Positions 15,293 through 23,831 of a stretch of 41,563 nt of DNA are shown here, piece by piece. The notes beneath the pieces were generated by a model, which worked only from the letters and a program-made list of their open reading frames with translations, had not been told where the DNA came from and searched no databases. The position numbers and the translations under genes were made by a program. Position 1 is the first letter of the stretch; every line of letters starts with the position of its first letter. This stretch comes from DASXYU01 sp036502295. Lineage in GTDB: Bacteria; Actinomycetota; Actinomycetes; Mycobacteriales; Jatrophihabitantaceae. The stretch covers positions 1 to 41,563 of the forward strand of contig DASXYU010000004.1 of the NCBI GenBank assembly GCA_036502295.1, given 5' to 3'.

Positions 15293-15730
15293 TCACTTCT
15301 TGGTCTTCACCAGCGTCGCGTTGACGGAGCCGGCTTTGGTCGAGACTGACCAGGCGGTCTTCTTCGGCGTTCCGGAGGAGACGAGCTTCTTGTCGAGAGT
15401 GAGCGTTCCGGAGTGCCCGGCCGCGGACCACCCGCTGGTGTCGGAGAGGTAGCCGATCGACTCGTCCGGAAGCTGCGCAAGGTGCAGCGTCGCCGGCTTG
15501 CTGATCGTCGCGGTGCCGTCGAGCTTGACTCGCTCGCCGTCGGAGATGACCAGCGCGCCGCCGGGAGCTCCGCTCGTGATCTGGGTGCCGTTCGAGTCGA
15601 AGATCGATCCCGCACAAGCGTCGTCGCCCCGTTCACCGTGACGTTGGCCACCGAATTGCTGGGCGCAAAGTCCGTACCAGTTCCTGCCGCATTTGGCCTT
15701 AACCGGACAAGCGAAACCCAAATATTGCTT
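15293..15730 (-). pseudogene. Remnant of a secreted beta-rich protein, truncated and frameshifted
   Basis: The 3' part reads well in one frame (AGSIFDSNGTQITSG to NATLVKTKK, stop at 15293). Upstream of about 15615 the protein-like reading switches to another frame (NSVANVTVNGATTLV), so a single-base indel has split the gene. That upstream frame reaches a TAG at about 15735 without any start codon, so the 5' end is also gone. The break coincides with a copy of the neighbouring gene's 3' end (15732-15751). The surviving piece looks like beta-sandwich, surface-protein-type sequence. It may be a lost partner or substrate of the sortase downstream. Confidence 0.6.
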
Positions 15731-15731
15731 T

Positions 15732-15786
15732 CCTACGCTTTCAGCTCCGGGCTATGCCTTCGCTTCCCTACGCTTTCAGCTCCGGG
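15732..15786. repeat. Direct repeat duplicating the 3' end of the acyl-CoA synthetase gene
   Basis: CCTACGCTTTCAGCTCCGGG occurs at 15732-15751 and again at 15767-15786, 35 bp apart; the match extends leftward with one mismatch. The right copy encodes the last residues and stop of the acyl-CoA synthetase (PELKA, TAG). The left copy abuts the gene remnant. This looks like a recombination or insertion scar. Confidence 0.85.
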
Positions 15787-17471
15787 AAGTCGCTGTCACG
15801 GTATTCGCCCGGCGCGCGGGAGTCGCTGTCGGCGAGCTCCTGCTCCCTGCCGCGTAGCTCGACCCGGCGGATCTTGCCGCTGATCGTCTTCGGCAGGTCG
15901 AAGAATTCAATACGCCGCACCCGCAGGAACGGTGCGAGGTTCTCCCGGGCGTACTTGAGGATCGTGAACGCGGTCTGCTCGGTCGGCTCCCAACCAGGCG
16001 CGAGGACGATGTACGCCTTGGGCACCGCGAGGCGCACCGGGTCAGGCGCCGGCACCACCGCGGCCTCGGCAACCGCGGGGCATTCGATGAGGACGGACTC
16101 CAGCTCGAACGGACTGATCTTGTAGTCGCTCGCCTTGAAGACGTCGTCGGTGCGCCCGACGTAGGTGAGGTAGCCGTCCTCGTCGCGGCTGGCGACATCG
16201 CCCGAGTGATAGAAACCCCCGGCCATCGCGTCGGACGTCCTCTCGGCGTCACCGAGGTAACCGGTCATCAGCGGCAGCGGGTGCTGCGCCAGATCGAGAC
16301 AGATCTCGCCCTCGCCGACTCCGTCGATCGCCGCGTTGGTGATCGGATCGACGAGGACGACCGGAACGCCGGGAAGCGGACGCCCCATCGATCCCGCCAG
16401 CAGGCGTTGACCCGGAGTGTTGCCGACCTGGCAGCTGGTCTCGGTCTGGCCGAAGCCATCGCGGATCGTCAGACCCCAGTTCTTCTGGACCTGGGTGATC
16501 ACCTCGGGGTTCAGGGGCTCGCCTGCGCCGACGAGTTCCTGCAGCGTCCCCGGCCCGCCGGAGAGGTCGGCGTTGATGAGCATGCGCCAGACGGTGGGCG
16601 GTGCGCAGAAGCTCGTCACACCCTTCTCGCGGAGTTGGGCGAGCAGCGCTGGCGCGTCGAAGCGCGCGTAGTTGTAGATGAAGATCGTCGCCTCGGCGAT
16701 CCACGGCGCGAAGAAGCACGACCATGCATGCTTCGCCCAGCCGGGCGAGGAGATGTTGAGGTGCACGCCGCCGAGCGGGATCCCGATCCAGTAGAACGTC
16801 GCGAGGTGGCCGACGGGGTAACTCACCTGCGTGTGCTCGACGAGCTTCGGCCGCGAGGTCGTGCCGGAGGTGAAGTAGTAGAGCAGCGGGTCCTCCGGCG
16901 CGGTGCCGGGGTGTGCCGTCGGGCTGTGCGGCAACAGGTAGGCGTCGTGCAGATCGCGCCAGCCCGGATGGGAGCCGGCGGCAATCCGCAGATAGCCGCC
17001 CGGCACGTCCTCGAACTTCGACGCGTCGGAGGGGTTCGCGATGACGGCCTTTGCGTTGCCGCGCTCGACTCGATCGATGAGGTCCGCGGGGCCCACCGCA
17101 ATGGAGGTCGGCATGATGATCGCGCCGATCTTCATGATCGCGAGCATCGACTCCCAGAGTTCGACCTGGTTGCCGAGCATCACGATGACGGAGTCGCCCC
17201 TGCCGAGGCCGTGTTGGACCAGCCATGCGGCTACCTGGTCGGATCGCCGGCGCATCTCCTCGAAGGTGCAGTCCGTGCTGGAGCCGTCCTCTTCGACGAT
17301 GATCAGCGCGGGGTTGTCATTGCCGGCTGCGATCGCATCGAACCAGTCGATCGCCCAGTTGAACTGATCACCAAGATCGGGCCAGGCGAATTCGGTGACG
17401 GCCCGCCTGTAGTCGGTGCGCAACTCGATGAGCTGGTCACGAGCCGCCCGGTAGCTGTCAGACGCCGTCAC
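15768..17471 (-). CDS. AMP-binding acyl-CoA synthetase (acetyl/medium-chain type)
   Basis: 567 residues from GTG 17471, overlapping the upstream globin gene by 14 bp; the longer open frame is an out-of-frame reading of that globin. The ANL-superfamily signatures are TSGTTSRPK (201-209), DGFGQTETS, the hinge region SGDVASRDEDGYLTYVGRTDDV followed by KISPFELES, and K533 in TISGKIRR, the adenylation lysine. It converts a carboxylic acid, ATP and CoA to acyl-CoA. The chain length preferred cannot be read from the sequence. The last codons are duplicated just downstream (see repeat). Confidence 0.92.
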   Translation of the reverse strand: MTASDSYRAARDQLIELRTDYRRAVTEFAWPDLGDQFNWAIDWFDAIAAGNDNPALIIVEEDGSSTDCTFEEMRRRSDQVAAWLVQHGLGRGDSVIVMLGNQVELWESMLAIMKIGAIIMPTSIAVGPADLIDRVERGNAKAVIANPSDASKFEDVPGGYLRIAAGSHPGWRDLHDAYLLPHSPTAHPGTAPEDPLLYYFTSGTTSRPKLVEHTQVSYPVGHLATFYWIGIPLGGVHLNISSPGWAKHAWSCFFAPWIAEATIFIYNYARFDAPALLAQLREKGVTSFCAPPTVWRMLINADLSGGPGTLQELVGAGEPLNPEVITQVQKNWGLTIRDGFGQTETSCQVGNTPGQRLLAGSMGRPLPGVPVVLVDPITNAAIDGVGEGEICLDLAQHPLPLMTGYLGDAERTSDAMAGGFYHSGDVASRDEDGYLTYVGRTDDVFKASDYKISPFELESVLIECPAVAEAAVVPAPDPVRLAVPKAYIVLAPGWEPTEQTAFTILKYARENLAPFLRVRRIEFFDLPKTISGKIRRVELRGREQELADSDSRAPGEYRDSDFPELKA

Positions 17472-17913
17472 GGGTCGGACCCTCCCACGTCCACTCAGGA
17501 ATCGCCAGGGCCTCTGGTACCAGGTCCTCGGACTCCATATAGCGATCCATTCTTCGGGTCGCCCAGTGGAAATAGGTGCTGATCTGTTCACCCGCCTCGG
17601 CCGGGATCCCGACCATCGCAATCGCCTCGTCCCACAATTCGAGCGCCCGTTCATCCAGCTCGGCATGCTCGCCCTTACCGGCGTGCAGCGCTTGCATATA
17701 GGTCTCGTCCCCCATCTCGCTCGAATACAGCGGCGGGCCGCCGAGAGCTTCGGCGAGGTAGGCGGCAAGTCGTTCGGTGTGCTGCGGATGCAGTCCGGGC
17801 AGCCCGAACGGGTGGACGGTCGCGGGATCGCGCGTACAAAGCTGGTGCCACGTTTCGGCGAGGTTCAGCAGCGTCGCATACCCGCCGGCTGTCTCATAGA
17901 TGCTCTGCCCCAC
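17458..17913 (-). CDS. Group II-like truncated haemoglobin
   Basis: 151 residues. It opens with MGQSIYETAGGYATLLNLAETWHQL, the globin start with its Gly-Gly pair. The motif RLAAYLAEALGGPPLYS corresponds to the group II Trp-Gly-Gly-Pro-x-x-Tyr region, with Leu for Trp. H77 in QALHAGKG is the likely proximal haem ligand. A stretch around residues 103-120 (PAEAGEQISTYFHWATRRM) ends the fold, followed by a 30-residue tail. It is translationally coupled to the acyl-CoA synthetase. Role (oxygen or NO handling) is inferred from the family. Confidence 0.8.
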   Translation of the reverse strand: MGQSIYETAGGYATLLNLAETWHQLCTRDPATVHPFGLPGLHPQHTERLAAYLAEALGGPPLYSSEMGDETYMQALHAGKGEHAELDERALELWDEAIAMVGIPAEAGEQISTYFHWATRRMDRYMESEDLVPEALAIPEWTWEGPTRDGV

Positions 17914-17993
17914 GTCATGATTGTCACCCAGATCAGCCGAGTTCGTCGCTGCCTCGCGACGTCAGATCAGGCGTGTGCCTACTACTGGCCGGC

Positions 17994-18482
17994 TCAGCTG
18001 ATGACGACAGGGGTTCCGACTCGCACCCAGTTGTAGAGGACTGCGACCGAGGCGTGCGGCATGCGGATGCAGCCGTGCGAGCCGCCGGTTCGGGTCAGCG
18101 CCGGTTCGCCGAACGGGATCGTCTGCCACGGCGCGTTGTGAAAGCCGTAGCTGTTGCCGATGAAGGCCACCCAATAGTCAACCGCGAATGCGCCGCCGGC
18201 TGCCGGGTGCAGGATCTCGTTACGGGCGCGCCGCTGGATCGAGAACGTCCCCTTCGGCGTGTCGTCGCCGGCCGCCCCGGTGGTGATGCGCGAGCGGAAG
18301 ACTTCTCTCTTCTTGTCGCAGAGGTAGAGCCGCTGGGTGGCGATCCTCACGATCACCTTGCGCGCGGCGGTGTTCTTCGCGCAGAAGTTCTGCTGCTTCG
18401 GTGCCGTCTTCGCATTGGCCGGCACGGCGAAGGAGAGGGCGGCGAGCACGACCAGTAGCGCGATCACGAGACGACGAGGCAC
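17994..18482 (-). CDS. Secreted L,D-transpeptidase (YkuD domain)
   Basis: 162 residues with a signal peptide (PRRLVIALLVVLAALSFAVPANA). The catalytic motif is H115 in GFHNAP followed by SHGCIRMP with H136 and C138. The protein is short: a signal peptide, a Cys-containing strand region (C34, C55) and the catalytic domain, with no LysM or Ig domain. Such enzymes make 3-3 cross-links in peptidoglycan or attach proteins to it. It starts 23 bp after the Tat beta-helix gene on the same strand, so the two are probably co-transcribed. Confidence 0.9.
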   Translation of the reverse strand: MPRRLVIALLVVLAALSFAVPANAKTAPKQQNFCAKNTAARKVIVRIATQRLYLCDKKREVFRSRITTGAAGDDTPKGTFSIQRRARNEILHPAAGGAFAVDYWVAFIGNSYGFHNAPWQTIPFGEPALTRTGGSHGCIRMPHASVAVLYNWVRVGTPVVIS

Positions 18483-18505
18483 ACCTCGCAGGATAGTGCG
18501 AACGT

Positions 18506-20179
18506 CTACGCGGACTTGCGGACGTGGATCGCGGCGGAGAAGCCCTGGGTGAGCACCGCGAGGTCAGACCCGGAGTTCTGAAACGCCTGCACCTGGAACA
18601 CCGTAGGAACGGCGGAGACCGCAATCTCGGTCGAGAGGACGACCGTCGTACTGGTGCCGGCGAGTCCGGGCATCTGAGCGCGCGCGACGGCGGTGTCGGT
18701 CGTCGCGTCGAGCAGACGGACTTCGCGATGTCCGTTTGCATTCTCCTCGAAGGTCACTGTGATTCCGAAGTCGTAGCGACCGGGACGGTGGATCGTCACG
18801 CGGTCCGGTGCTCCCGCCAGATCGAAGATGCCCATGTCGTCGTAGGACTCGGTGTCGAAGACGATCGGGGTTTGGGTGTCGGTGCTGATCGTCTGCGATG
18901 CGTTCGAGCGATGCGCCTTCAGTGCCGCAGGCTCGGTGCTGAAGACACCACCCGGGGAACGGTAGGCCGCGTCGTCGATCTGGACCGTGGGCTGGAGCGT
19001 GCTGGCGAGCACGTACCGCGAGGAGACGTTCGAGAATCCCTGCGGCAGGATGCGACTATCGGTCACGCTGCCGTCGATGTCGACGCCCTTGGCGTAGTTG
19101 ATGATCTGGTTGGGGCCGAGACTGAGCGCGGTGTTGTCACGTAGCTCGATCCCTGTCCCGCCCGTCCTGCCTGAGTCGTTGACGACCACGTTGCCGACGA
19201 TGGTGCCGCCGACGTGATGCGCCTCGATTCCCACGGTCGGCCAGTTGCTCATGTAGTTGCCGCTCACCGTGGCGAGGATCGGGGCGTTCACCATGCGGAT
19301 CCCGGCCTCGTTGGTGTTGGCACCGCCGGTGGTGTGCCAGTTCGCCGGGTTGGCGATCGCGCCGGTCAGCGAGTTCCCGACGATCACCAACCCGTGCGAT
19401 GCCCGCTTCGCAGCATCACGCGCGACGCTCGGGTCGATCGAGATGTGCGAGTTGAGACAGTTCGTCGATGTGCAGCCGACGATCTGCGTGCCGACGTGCT
19501 GGCCGTCGAGGGTGAACGACCAGCGGGCCCTGTCGACCGTGCAACCGATCATGCGTCCGAAGCGGATCGGCTTGTCGACGCCCGCACGCTCCGATCCCAT
19601 CATCTGCAGCGCGGCCGAGGGCGAGTTCTTCACCGTGACGTTCAGGTAGGTGATGTAGTCACCACCCCACGCGGTGAGCCCTTTGCAGAACGCGTTCTGG
19701 CAGTCGATGGTGAGCCCTACGACGCTCCAGGCGTTGTGTCCGATCGCGTAGAGGACGGCGACGTCGTTGGCCAAGGCCGCGTGGGGGATCTTCCATTTCG
19801 CCGGCGTGGTGCGCGGATTGGCGAGGACGGTCGCTCCATAGCCGATGAGCGACAGTCCATTGAGGTCGACCGGCGCGCTGATGAGCAGCCGCTTTCCTCC
19901 CGGAATGAGGATCGCTTTGGCTCCCTTGGTGATCGCCGCGGCGATCGCGCGCCTGAAGCCGACCGTGTCATCAGCCTTGCCGTTGCCCTTGATGTAGCGC
20001 GAGATGTCGAAGCCTGAGACGTACTTGGCCGCGATCTCGGAGGCGAGCTTCGTCGCGGAGGTCGCGGCTTCAGCAGCCTCCGGAGCCAGGATTGAGGTGC
20101 CTAGGCCACCTGCGGCAAACGCAGCTAGTCCGGTCAGCAGCGTGCGTCGGCTGGTAGACGACTCCTGATCGGTGCTCAC
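18506..20179 (-). CDS. Tat-exported right-handed beta-helix protein with C-terminal jelly-roll domain
   Basis: 557 residues. The N terminus has a twin-arginine signal (TSRRTLLTG) with a cleavage region after EAAEA. Residues 55-400 look like a pectate-lyase-superfamily beta-helix: FDISRYIKGNGKADDTVGFRRAIA, then many short turns such as NVTVKNSPSA, IVGNSLTGAI and VSGNYMSN. The last 140 residues (from about SQTISTDTQTP) resemble a C1q/TNF-like jelly roll, including FDTESYDDMGIFDL and RPGRYDFGITVTF. This build suits a surface or extracellular polysaccharide-binding or -cleaving protein. No catalytic site was identified. It sits upstream of an L,D-transpeptidase. Confidence 0.8.
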   Translation of the reverse strand: MSTDQESSTSRRTLLTGLAAFAAGGLGTSILAPEAAEAATSATKLASEIAAKYVSGFDISRYIKGNGKADDTVGFRRAIAAAITKGAKAILIPGGKRLLISAPVDLNGLSLIGYGATVLANPRTTPAKWKIPHAALANDVAVLYAIGHNAWSVVGLTIDCQNAFCKGLTAWGGDYITYLNVTVKNSPSAALQMMGSERAGVDKPIRFGRMIGCTVDRARWSFTLDGQHVGTQIVGCTSTNCLNSHISIDPSVARDAAKRASHGLVIVGNSLTGAIANPANWHTTGGANTNEAGIRMVNAPILATVSGNYMSNWPTVGIEAHHVGGTIVGNVVVNDSGRTGGTGIELRDNTALSLGPNQIINYAKGVDIDGSVTDSRILPQGFSNVSSRYVLASTLQPTVQIDDAAYRSPGGVFSTEPAALKAHRSNASQTISTDTQTPIVFDTESYDDMGIFDLAGAPDRVTIHRPGRYDFGITVTFEENANGHREVRLLDATTDTAVARAQMPGLAGTSTTVVLSTEIAVSAVPTVFQVQAFQNSGSDLAVLTQGFSAAIHVRKSA

Positions 20180-20290
20180 GGGCGGAAGCCTAACCGCGAA
20201 CTAACGCCGGGCCTCCGGGCTCTCAGCCGTCGACGTGTCAAACGAGAGCCGAACTGGCAAGGAGCCCACATCATGCCTCAGGACTAAGCT

Positions 20291-20722
20291 CGAAATATAA
20301 CTACTCTGCTGCTCTACGACGCCGATTGCGCCTTTTGCACTCGTGCAATCAGTCTGGCTCCGCGACTGCGGCTGACGGCTCAGATTTCAACCATTCAGAC
20401 CGCGAATCTCGCCGCGCTCGGCATTGATCCCGACCGTGCGCTCTTGGAGATGCCTGCTGTGCGGCCCGATGGCTTCGTCGTCTACGGCCACGCCGCCATC
20501 GCCGCAGGCCTGATGACTGGTCCGTGGCACGTTCGGCTGCTTGGACACCTGATCGACAGCTTGCCGTGGCTCTCGACTCGGACGTATCGCTGGGTCGCAG
20601 CCCACAGGCACGAACTGCCCGGCGGCACGGCGGCATGCGTAATACCTCAATCTCCGTCCGGCACGGTGATCGACCGACCAGAACCGCCGCGAAGCCCTTG
20701 CGCGCCCCCCAAACCGCGTTGA
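20291..20722 (+). pseudogene. DCC/DUF393 thiol-disulphide oxidoreductase-like ORF without a normal start
   Basis: The reading frame contains LLLYDADCAFCTRAI, the DxxCxxC hallmark of the DCC family, and continues through RPDGFVVYGHAAIAAGL and YRWVAAHRHELPGG, so the body looks intact. But between the in-frame stop at 20285-20287 and the motif there is no ATG, GTG or TTG; only ATA (20297) or CTG (20306) could serve. The first TTG (20438) is far inside. The C terminus also runs about 25 residues beyond the expected end. Either it uses an unusual start or it is a recent pseudogene, in line with the decayed sequence that follows. Confidence 0.6.
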
Positions 20723-20777
20723 CAACGGCACCAACATCTACGGAGTGCAGACTCGGGAGAAGGACGGCGCCGCCTGA

Positions 20778-21125
20778 AGAATCGGAGAAGCGGCCGACGT
20801 CGCCTGGATTACTTCGGCAACGACCCCAGGGCTGACTGTCACCTCGGGCACTCTCTATACGGGTTGGCATTACGTCCTATACGGGTTGGCGTTATGTCCT
20901 CGTCGAAGCAGGTCGGTCTCAGGCAACTGCATGGCGCAGCGACGACGCATGGCGAACGACGTGGCGGGGAACCTTGCCGGAAATCATCTTCCCGGGCGAC
21001 CGATCGTGGCTCGTCTCAACGCTCTGGGACGACGACTGGCGTTGCATCGGCGGGCTAGCGGATCTCATCGCGCAGGTGGTAGCCGAGACCCGGCTCGACG
21101 CTCGCGCGGTCACCGCTCCTCTACA
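20778..21125 (+). pseudogene. Decayed remnant of an actinobacterial protein of unknown function
   Basis: Two protein-like pieces lie in different frames: IGEAADVAWITSATTPGL (from 20781) and TGWRYVLVEAGRSQ...IIFPGDRSWLVSTLWDDDW (to about 21060). They are joined across a 22-bp tandem duplication at 20855-20898, which shifts the frame. The gap between the pieces seems shorter than expected for one intact protein, so an internal deletion is likely. There is no start codon. The frame runs on antisense into ychF, so the original stop is lost too. Before it, 20716-20777 reads like another short C-terminal fragment (GTNIYGVQTREKDGAA). Confidence 0.55.
20855..20898. repeat. 22-bp tandem duplication
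   Basis: Two copies beginning CTATACGGGTTGGC (20855-20876 and 20877-20898) match at 20 of 22 positions. As 22 is not a multiple of three, the duplication breaks the reading frame of the surrounding gene remnant. Confidence 0.9.
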
Positions 21126-21138
21126 ACCCGCGCGGTGC

Positions 21139-22212
21139 TCAGACGTTAAATCTGAACTCGACGACATCGCCGTCGCGCATGACGTAGTCCTTGCCCTCCA
21201 TGCGGACCTTGCCTCGGGCCTTCGCCTCAGCCATCGACCCGGCGTCCACGAGATCGTCGAAGGAGACGATCTCGGCCTTGATGAAGCCGCGCTCGAAGTC
21301 CGTGTGGATCACGCCGGCGGCCTGCGGCGCCGTCGCGCCGACCGGGACGGTCCAGGCGCGGGATTCCTTCGGGCCGGCGGTGAGGTACGTCTGCAGGCCG
21401 AGCGTCCCGAATCCGATCCGTGCCAGCTGGTCGATGCCCGACTCCGTCTGCCCCATCGACTGCAGCAGCTCCAGAGCTTCGGCCGGCTCGAGTTCGATGA
21501 GTTCCGACTCGGTCTTCGCGTCGAGGAAGATCGCCTCAGCCGGCGCCACCAACGCGCTCAACTCCGCATGCAGCTCGTCATTCGTCAGCTCATCCGGATC
21601 GACGTTGAAGGCGTAGAGGAACGGCTTCGCCGTGAGCAGGTGCAGCTCATACAACGGCGCCGGGTCAAGCTGAGCTGCGAAGACCGTCGTCCCGGCTTCC
21701 AGAACCTTCTGTGCCGCCTCGATGGCGGCGAGGACGTCCGTCTTCGACTTGTCGGTACGCGCTTCCTTCTGCAACCGGGGAAGCGCCTTCTCGAGGGTCT
21801 GCAGGTCGGCGAGGATCAGCTCGGTATTGATGGTCTCGATGTCGTCCTTGGGCGAGACCTTGCCGTCGACGTGCACGACATCGGGGTCGGTGAAGACGCG
21901 GATGACCTGGCAGATGGCATCGGCCTCACGGATGTTCGCGAGGAACTTGTTGCCCAGTCCAGCGCCCTCGCTCGCCCCGCGGACGATGCCGGCGATGTCG
22001 ACGAACGACACAGTGGCCGGAAGGATCTTCTCCGAGCCGAAGATGCCGGCGAGCTTCTCCAGACGCGGGTCGGGGACGCCGACGACACCGACATTCGGGT
22101 CGATCGTCGCGAACGGGTAGTTCGCCGCGAGGACGTCGTTCTTGGTGAGGGCGTTGAAGAGCGTCGACTTTCCTACGTTGGGGAGTCCGACGATGCCGAT
22201 GGTGAGAGACAT
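21139..22212 (-). CDS. ychF: Redox-regulated ATPase YchF (Obg family)
   Basis: 357 residues, full length. GLPNVGKST (9-17) is the P loop, DIAGIVRGASEGAGLGN is the G3/switch region, and the C-terminal TGS-like domain ends DGDVVEFRFNV, as is standard for YchF. YchF binds ATP rather than GTP and associates with ribosomes; it is linked to stress response. It is the first gene of a long block collinear with mycobacteria. The sequence beyond its stop is decayed DNA. Confidence 0.97.
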   Translation of the reverse strand: MSLTIGIVGLPNVGKSTLFNALTKNDVLAANYPFATIDPNVGVVGVPDPRLEKLAGIFGSEKILPATVSFVDIAGIVRGASEGAGLGNKFLANIREADAICQVIRVFTDPDVVHVDGKVSPKDDIETINTELILADLQTLEKALPRLQKEARTDKSKTDVLAAIEAAQKVLEAGTTVFAAQLDPAPLYELHLLTAKPFLYAFNVDPDELTNDELHAELSALVAPAEAIFLDAKTESELIELEPAEALELLQSMGQTESGIDQLARIGFGTLGLQTYLTAGPKESRAWTVPVGATAPQAAGVIHTDFERGFIKAEIVSFDDLVDAGSMAEAKARGKVRMEGKDYVMRDGDVVEFRFNV

Positions 22213-22271
22213 AAGAATTCAATAGTGGCAGACAGCGCGGGAACCACAGACGGGCGAGGTAACCTCGCCTC

Positions 22272-22790
22272 GTGGCTGACGACGACTGGGGTGCACCCAC
22301 CACCGTTCAGAGTGCCGCGGTCCAGGACCCGGAGCTCGACACCTCTGCTCCCCCACCTGGACCCGGCGACACGGCACAGTGGCGTCTGCCGTCCGAGAAG
22401 GACGAGGCAGGCGGCGGTCCGGCTTGGCGCAACCTGCCTGCGTGGGCGGCTCTGCTCGTCCTCATCGGTATCGCAGCAGTGGGCGGCATCATCGATATCG
22501 CCGCGGGCAAGCAACTCTCCGGCATCTTCAACTGGGGAATCGTCATCGCCACCATCGCCGCCGTGCTGCTCGTGCGGCGGGCGGCGATCTTCCCCGTCGT
22601 GATCGCACCGCCGCTGGTCTATGCCGGCGCGTCAGCGGTGATGATCTACGCGCGCTCGGGCGGACTCAACGACCGCCGCGTCCTCTACGACTCGGCCGCG
22701 AACTGGCTCGTCTACGGGTTCCCGACGATGGCGGCCGCGACTGCGATCGTCCTCGTCGTCGCTGGAGTACGGCTTATCGCGCACAAGTAG
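22272..22790 (+). CDS. DUF6542-type integral membrane protein
   Basis: 172 residues from GTG 22272. An acidic/Pro-rich cytoplasmic N terminus (1-52) is followed by about four membrane helices: AWAALLVLIGIAAVGGIIDIA, WGIVIATIAAVLLV, FPVVIAPPLVYAGASAVMIYA and a last helix near 148-168 (AAATAIVLVVAGVRLIA). Small membrane proteins of this type sit between ychF and ispH in mycobacteria (Rv1111c, from memory). Function unknown. Confidence 0.8.
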   Translation: MADDDWGAPTTVQSAAVQDPELDTSAPPPGPGDTAQWRLPSEKDEAGGGPAWRNLPAWAALLVLIGIAAVGGIIDIAAGKQLSGIFNWGIVIATIAAVLLVRRAAIFPVVIAPPLVYAGASAVMIYARSGGLNDRRVLYDSAANWLVYGFPTMAAATAIVLVVAGVRLIAHK

Positions 22791-22801
22791 CGGCCACTGA
22801 C

Positions 22802-23788
22802 CTAGTTGGTGATGGCCTTACGTAGTTCGCGCGGCAGAGCGAAGGTCTGACGCTCCTCGGTGTGGGTGACCTCTTCGACATCGGAGTAGCCGCGGTCGGC
22901 AAGCCACGTGGTGACCTCGCGTACCAGGATCTCGGGCACCGAGGCACCGGAGGAGAGCCCGACGGTGGCAACTCCCTGCAGCCACGACTCGTCGATCGCC
23001 GCGGCGTTCTCGACGAGGTATGCGGACTTCGCGCCGGCGGCGAGGGCGACCTCGACCATCCGCACGGAGTTGGAGGAGTTCGACGAACCGACCACGAGGA
23101 AGAGCTCGACCTGCGGTGCGATCTCCTTCACGGCACCCTGCCGGTTCTGCGTGGCGTAGCAGATGTCATCCGACGGCGGCGACTGCAGCAGCGGGAACTT
23201 CTCGCGCAGCGCATCCACGGTCTGCAGCGTCTCGTCCACCGACAGGGTCGTCTGCGAAAGCCAGACGAGCCGCTCCGGGTCGCGCACCTCGAGGTCGGCC
23301 ACAGCCGCAGGACCATCGACGATGGTGATGTGCTCCGGCGCCTCGCCGCTGGTGCCTACGACCTCCTCGTGCCCCTCGTGTCCGACGAGCAGGATCTCGT
23401 ACTCCTCCGCCGCGAACCGGCGCACCTCCTGGTGCACCTTCGTCACCAGTGGGCAGGTCGCGTCGATCGTCGTGAGCTGCCGCTCGGTTGCCTGGCGATG
23501 GACTTCGGGGGCGACACCGTGGGCCGAGAAGACCACGACCGAGCCGACCGGCACTTCCTCGTTCTCCTCGACGAAGACCGCACCCGCCTTCTCCAGCGTC
23601 TGCACGACATGCAGGTTGTGCACGATCTGGCGCCGCACGTAGACAGGCGCCCCATAGTGCGCAAGCGCCTTCTCCACGGTCTGCACCGCGCGGTCGACGC
23701 CGGCGCAGTAGCCGCGCGGGGCCGCAAGCAGGACCTTGCCCGGCGCAGCCGCCCGGGCGCTCGGTGCAGAAGAAGACACGGAAGTCAT
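22802..23788 (-). CDS. ispH: 4-hydroxy-3-methylbut-2-enyl diphosphate reductase
   Basis: 328 residues from ATG 23788 (MTSVSSSAPS). The three cluster-binding cysteines are C28 (PRGYCAGV), C112 (DATCPLV) and C210 (ICYATQNRQ), and the substrate-site motif SSNSSNSVRMVE is present. This [4Fe-4S] enzyme makes isopentenyl and dimethylallyl diphosphate in the last step of the MEP pathway. A TACCAT hexamer 7 bp upstream of the ATG could be a -10 box for a leaderless transcript. It diverges from the small xseA-upstream gene. Confidence 0.96.
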   Translation of the reverse strand: MTSVSSSAPSARAAAPGKVLLAAPRGYCAGVDRAVQTVEKALAHYGAPVYVRRQIVHNLHVVQTLEKAGAVFVEENEEVPVGSVVVFSAHGVAPEVHRQATERQLTTIDATCPLVTKVHQEVRRFAAEEYEILLVGHEGHEEVVGTSGEAPEHITIVDGPAAVADLEVRDPERLVWLSQTTLSVDETLQTVDALREKFPLLQSPPSDDICYATQNRQGAVKEIAPQVELFLVVGSSNSSNSVRMVEVALAAGAKSAYLVENAAAIDESWLQGVATVGLSSGASVPEILVREVTTWLADRGYSDVEEVTHTEERQTFALPRELRKAITN

Positions 23789-23831
23789 GCCGCTAATGGT
23801 ACGGACCTCGCCGATGCGGCAGTCTGAACAC

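Noticed and set aside
20974..22602. 542-codon plus-strand open frame
   Set aside because: Only the first part looks like real (decayed) protein; the rest is antisense to ychF and then out of frame with the DUF6542 gene.
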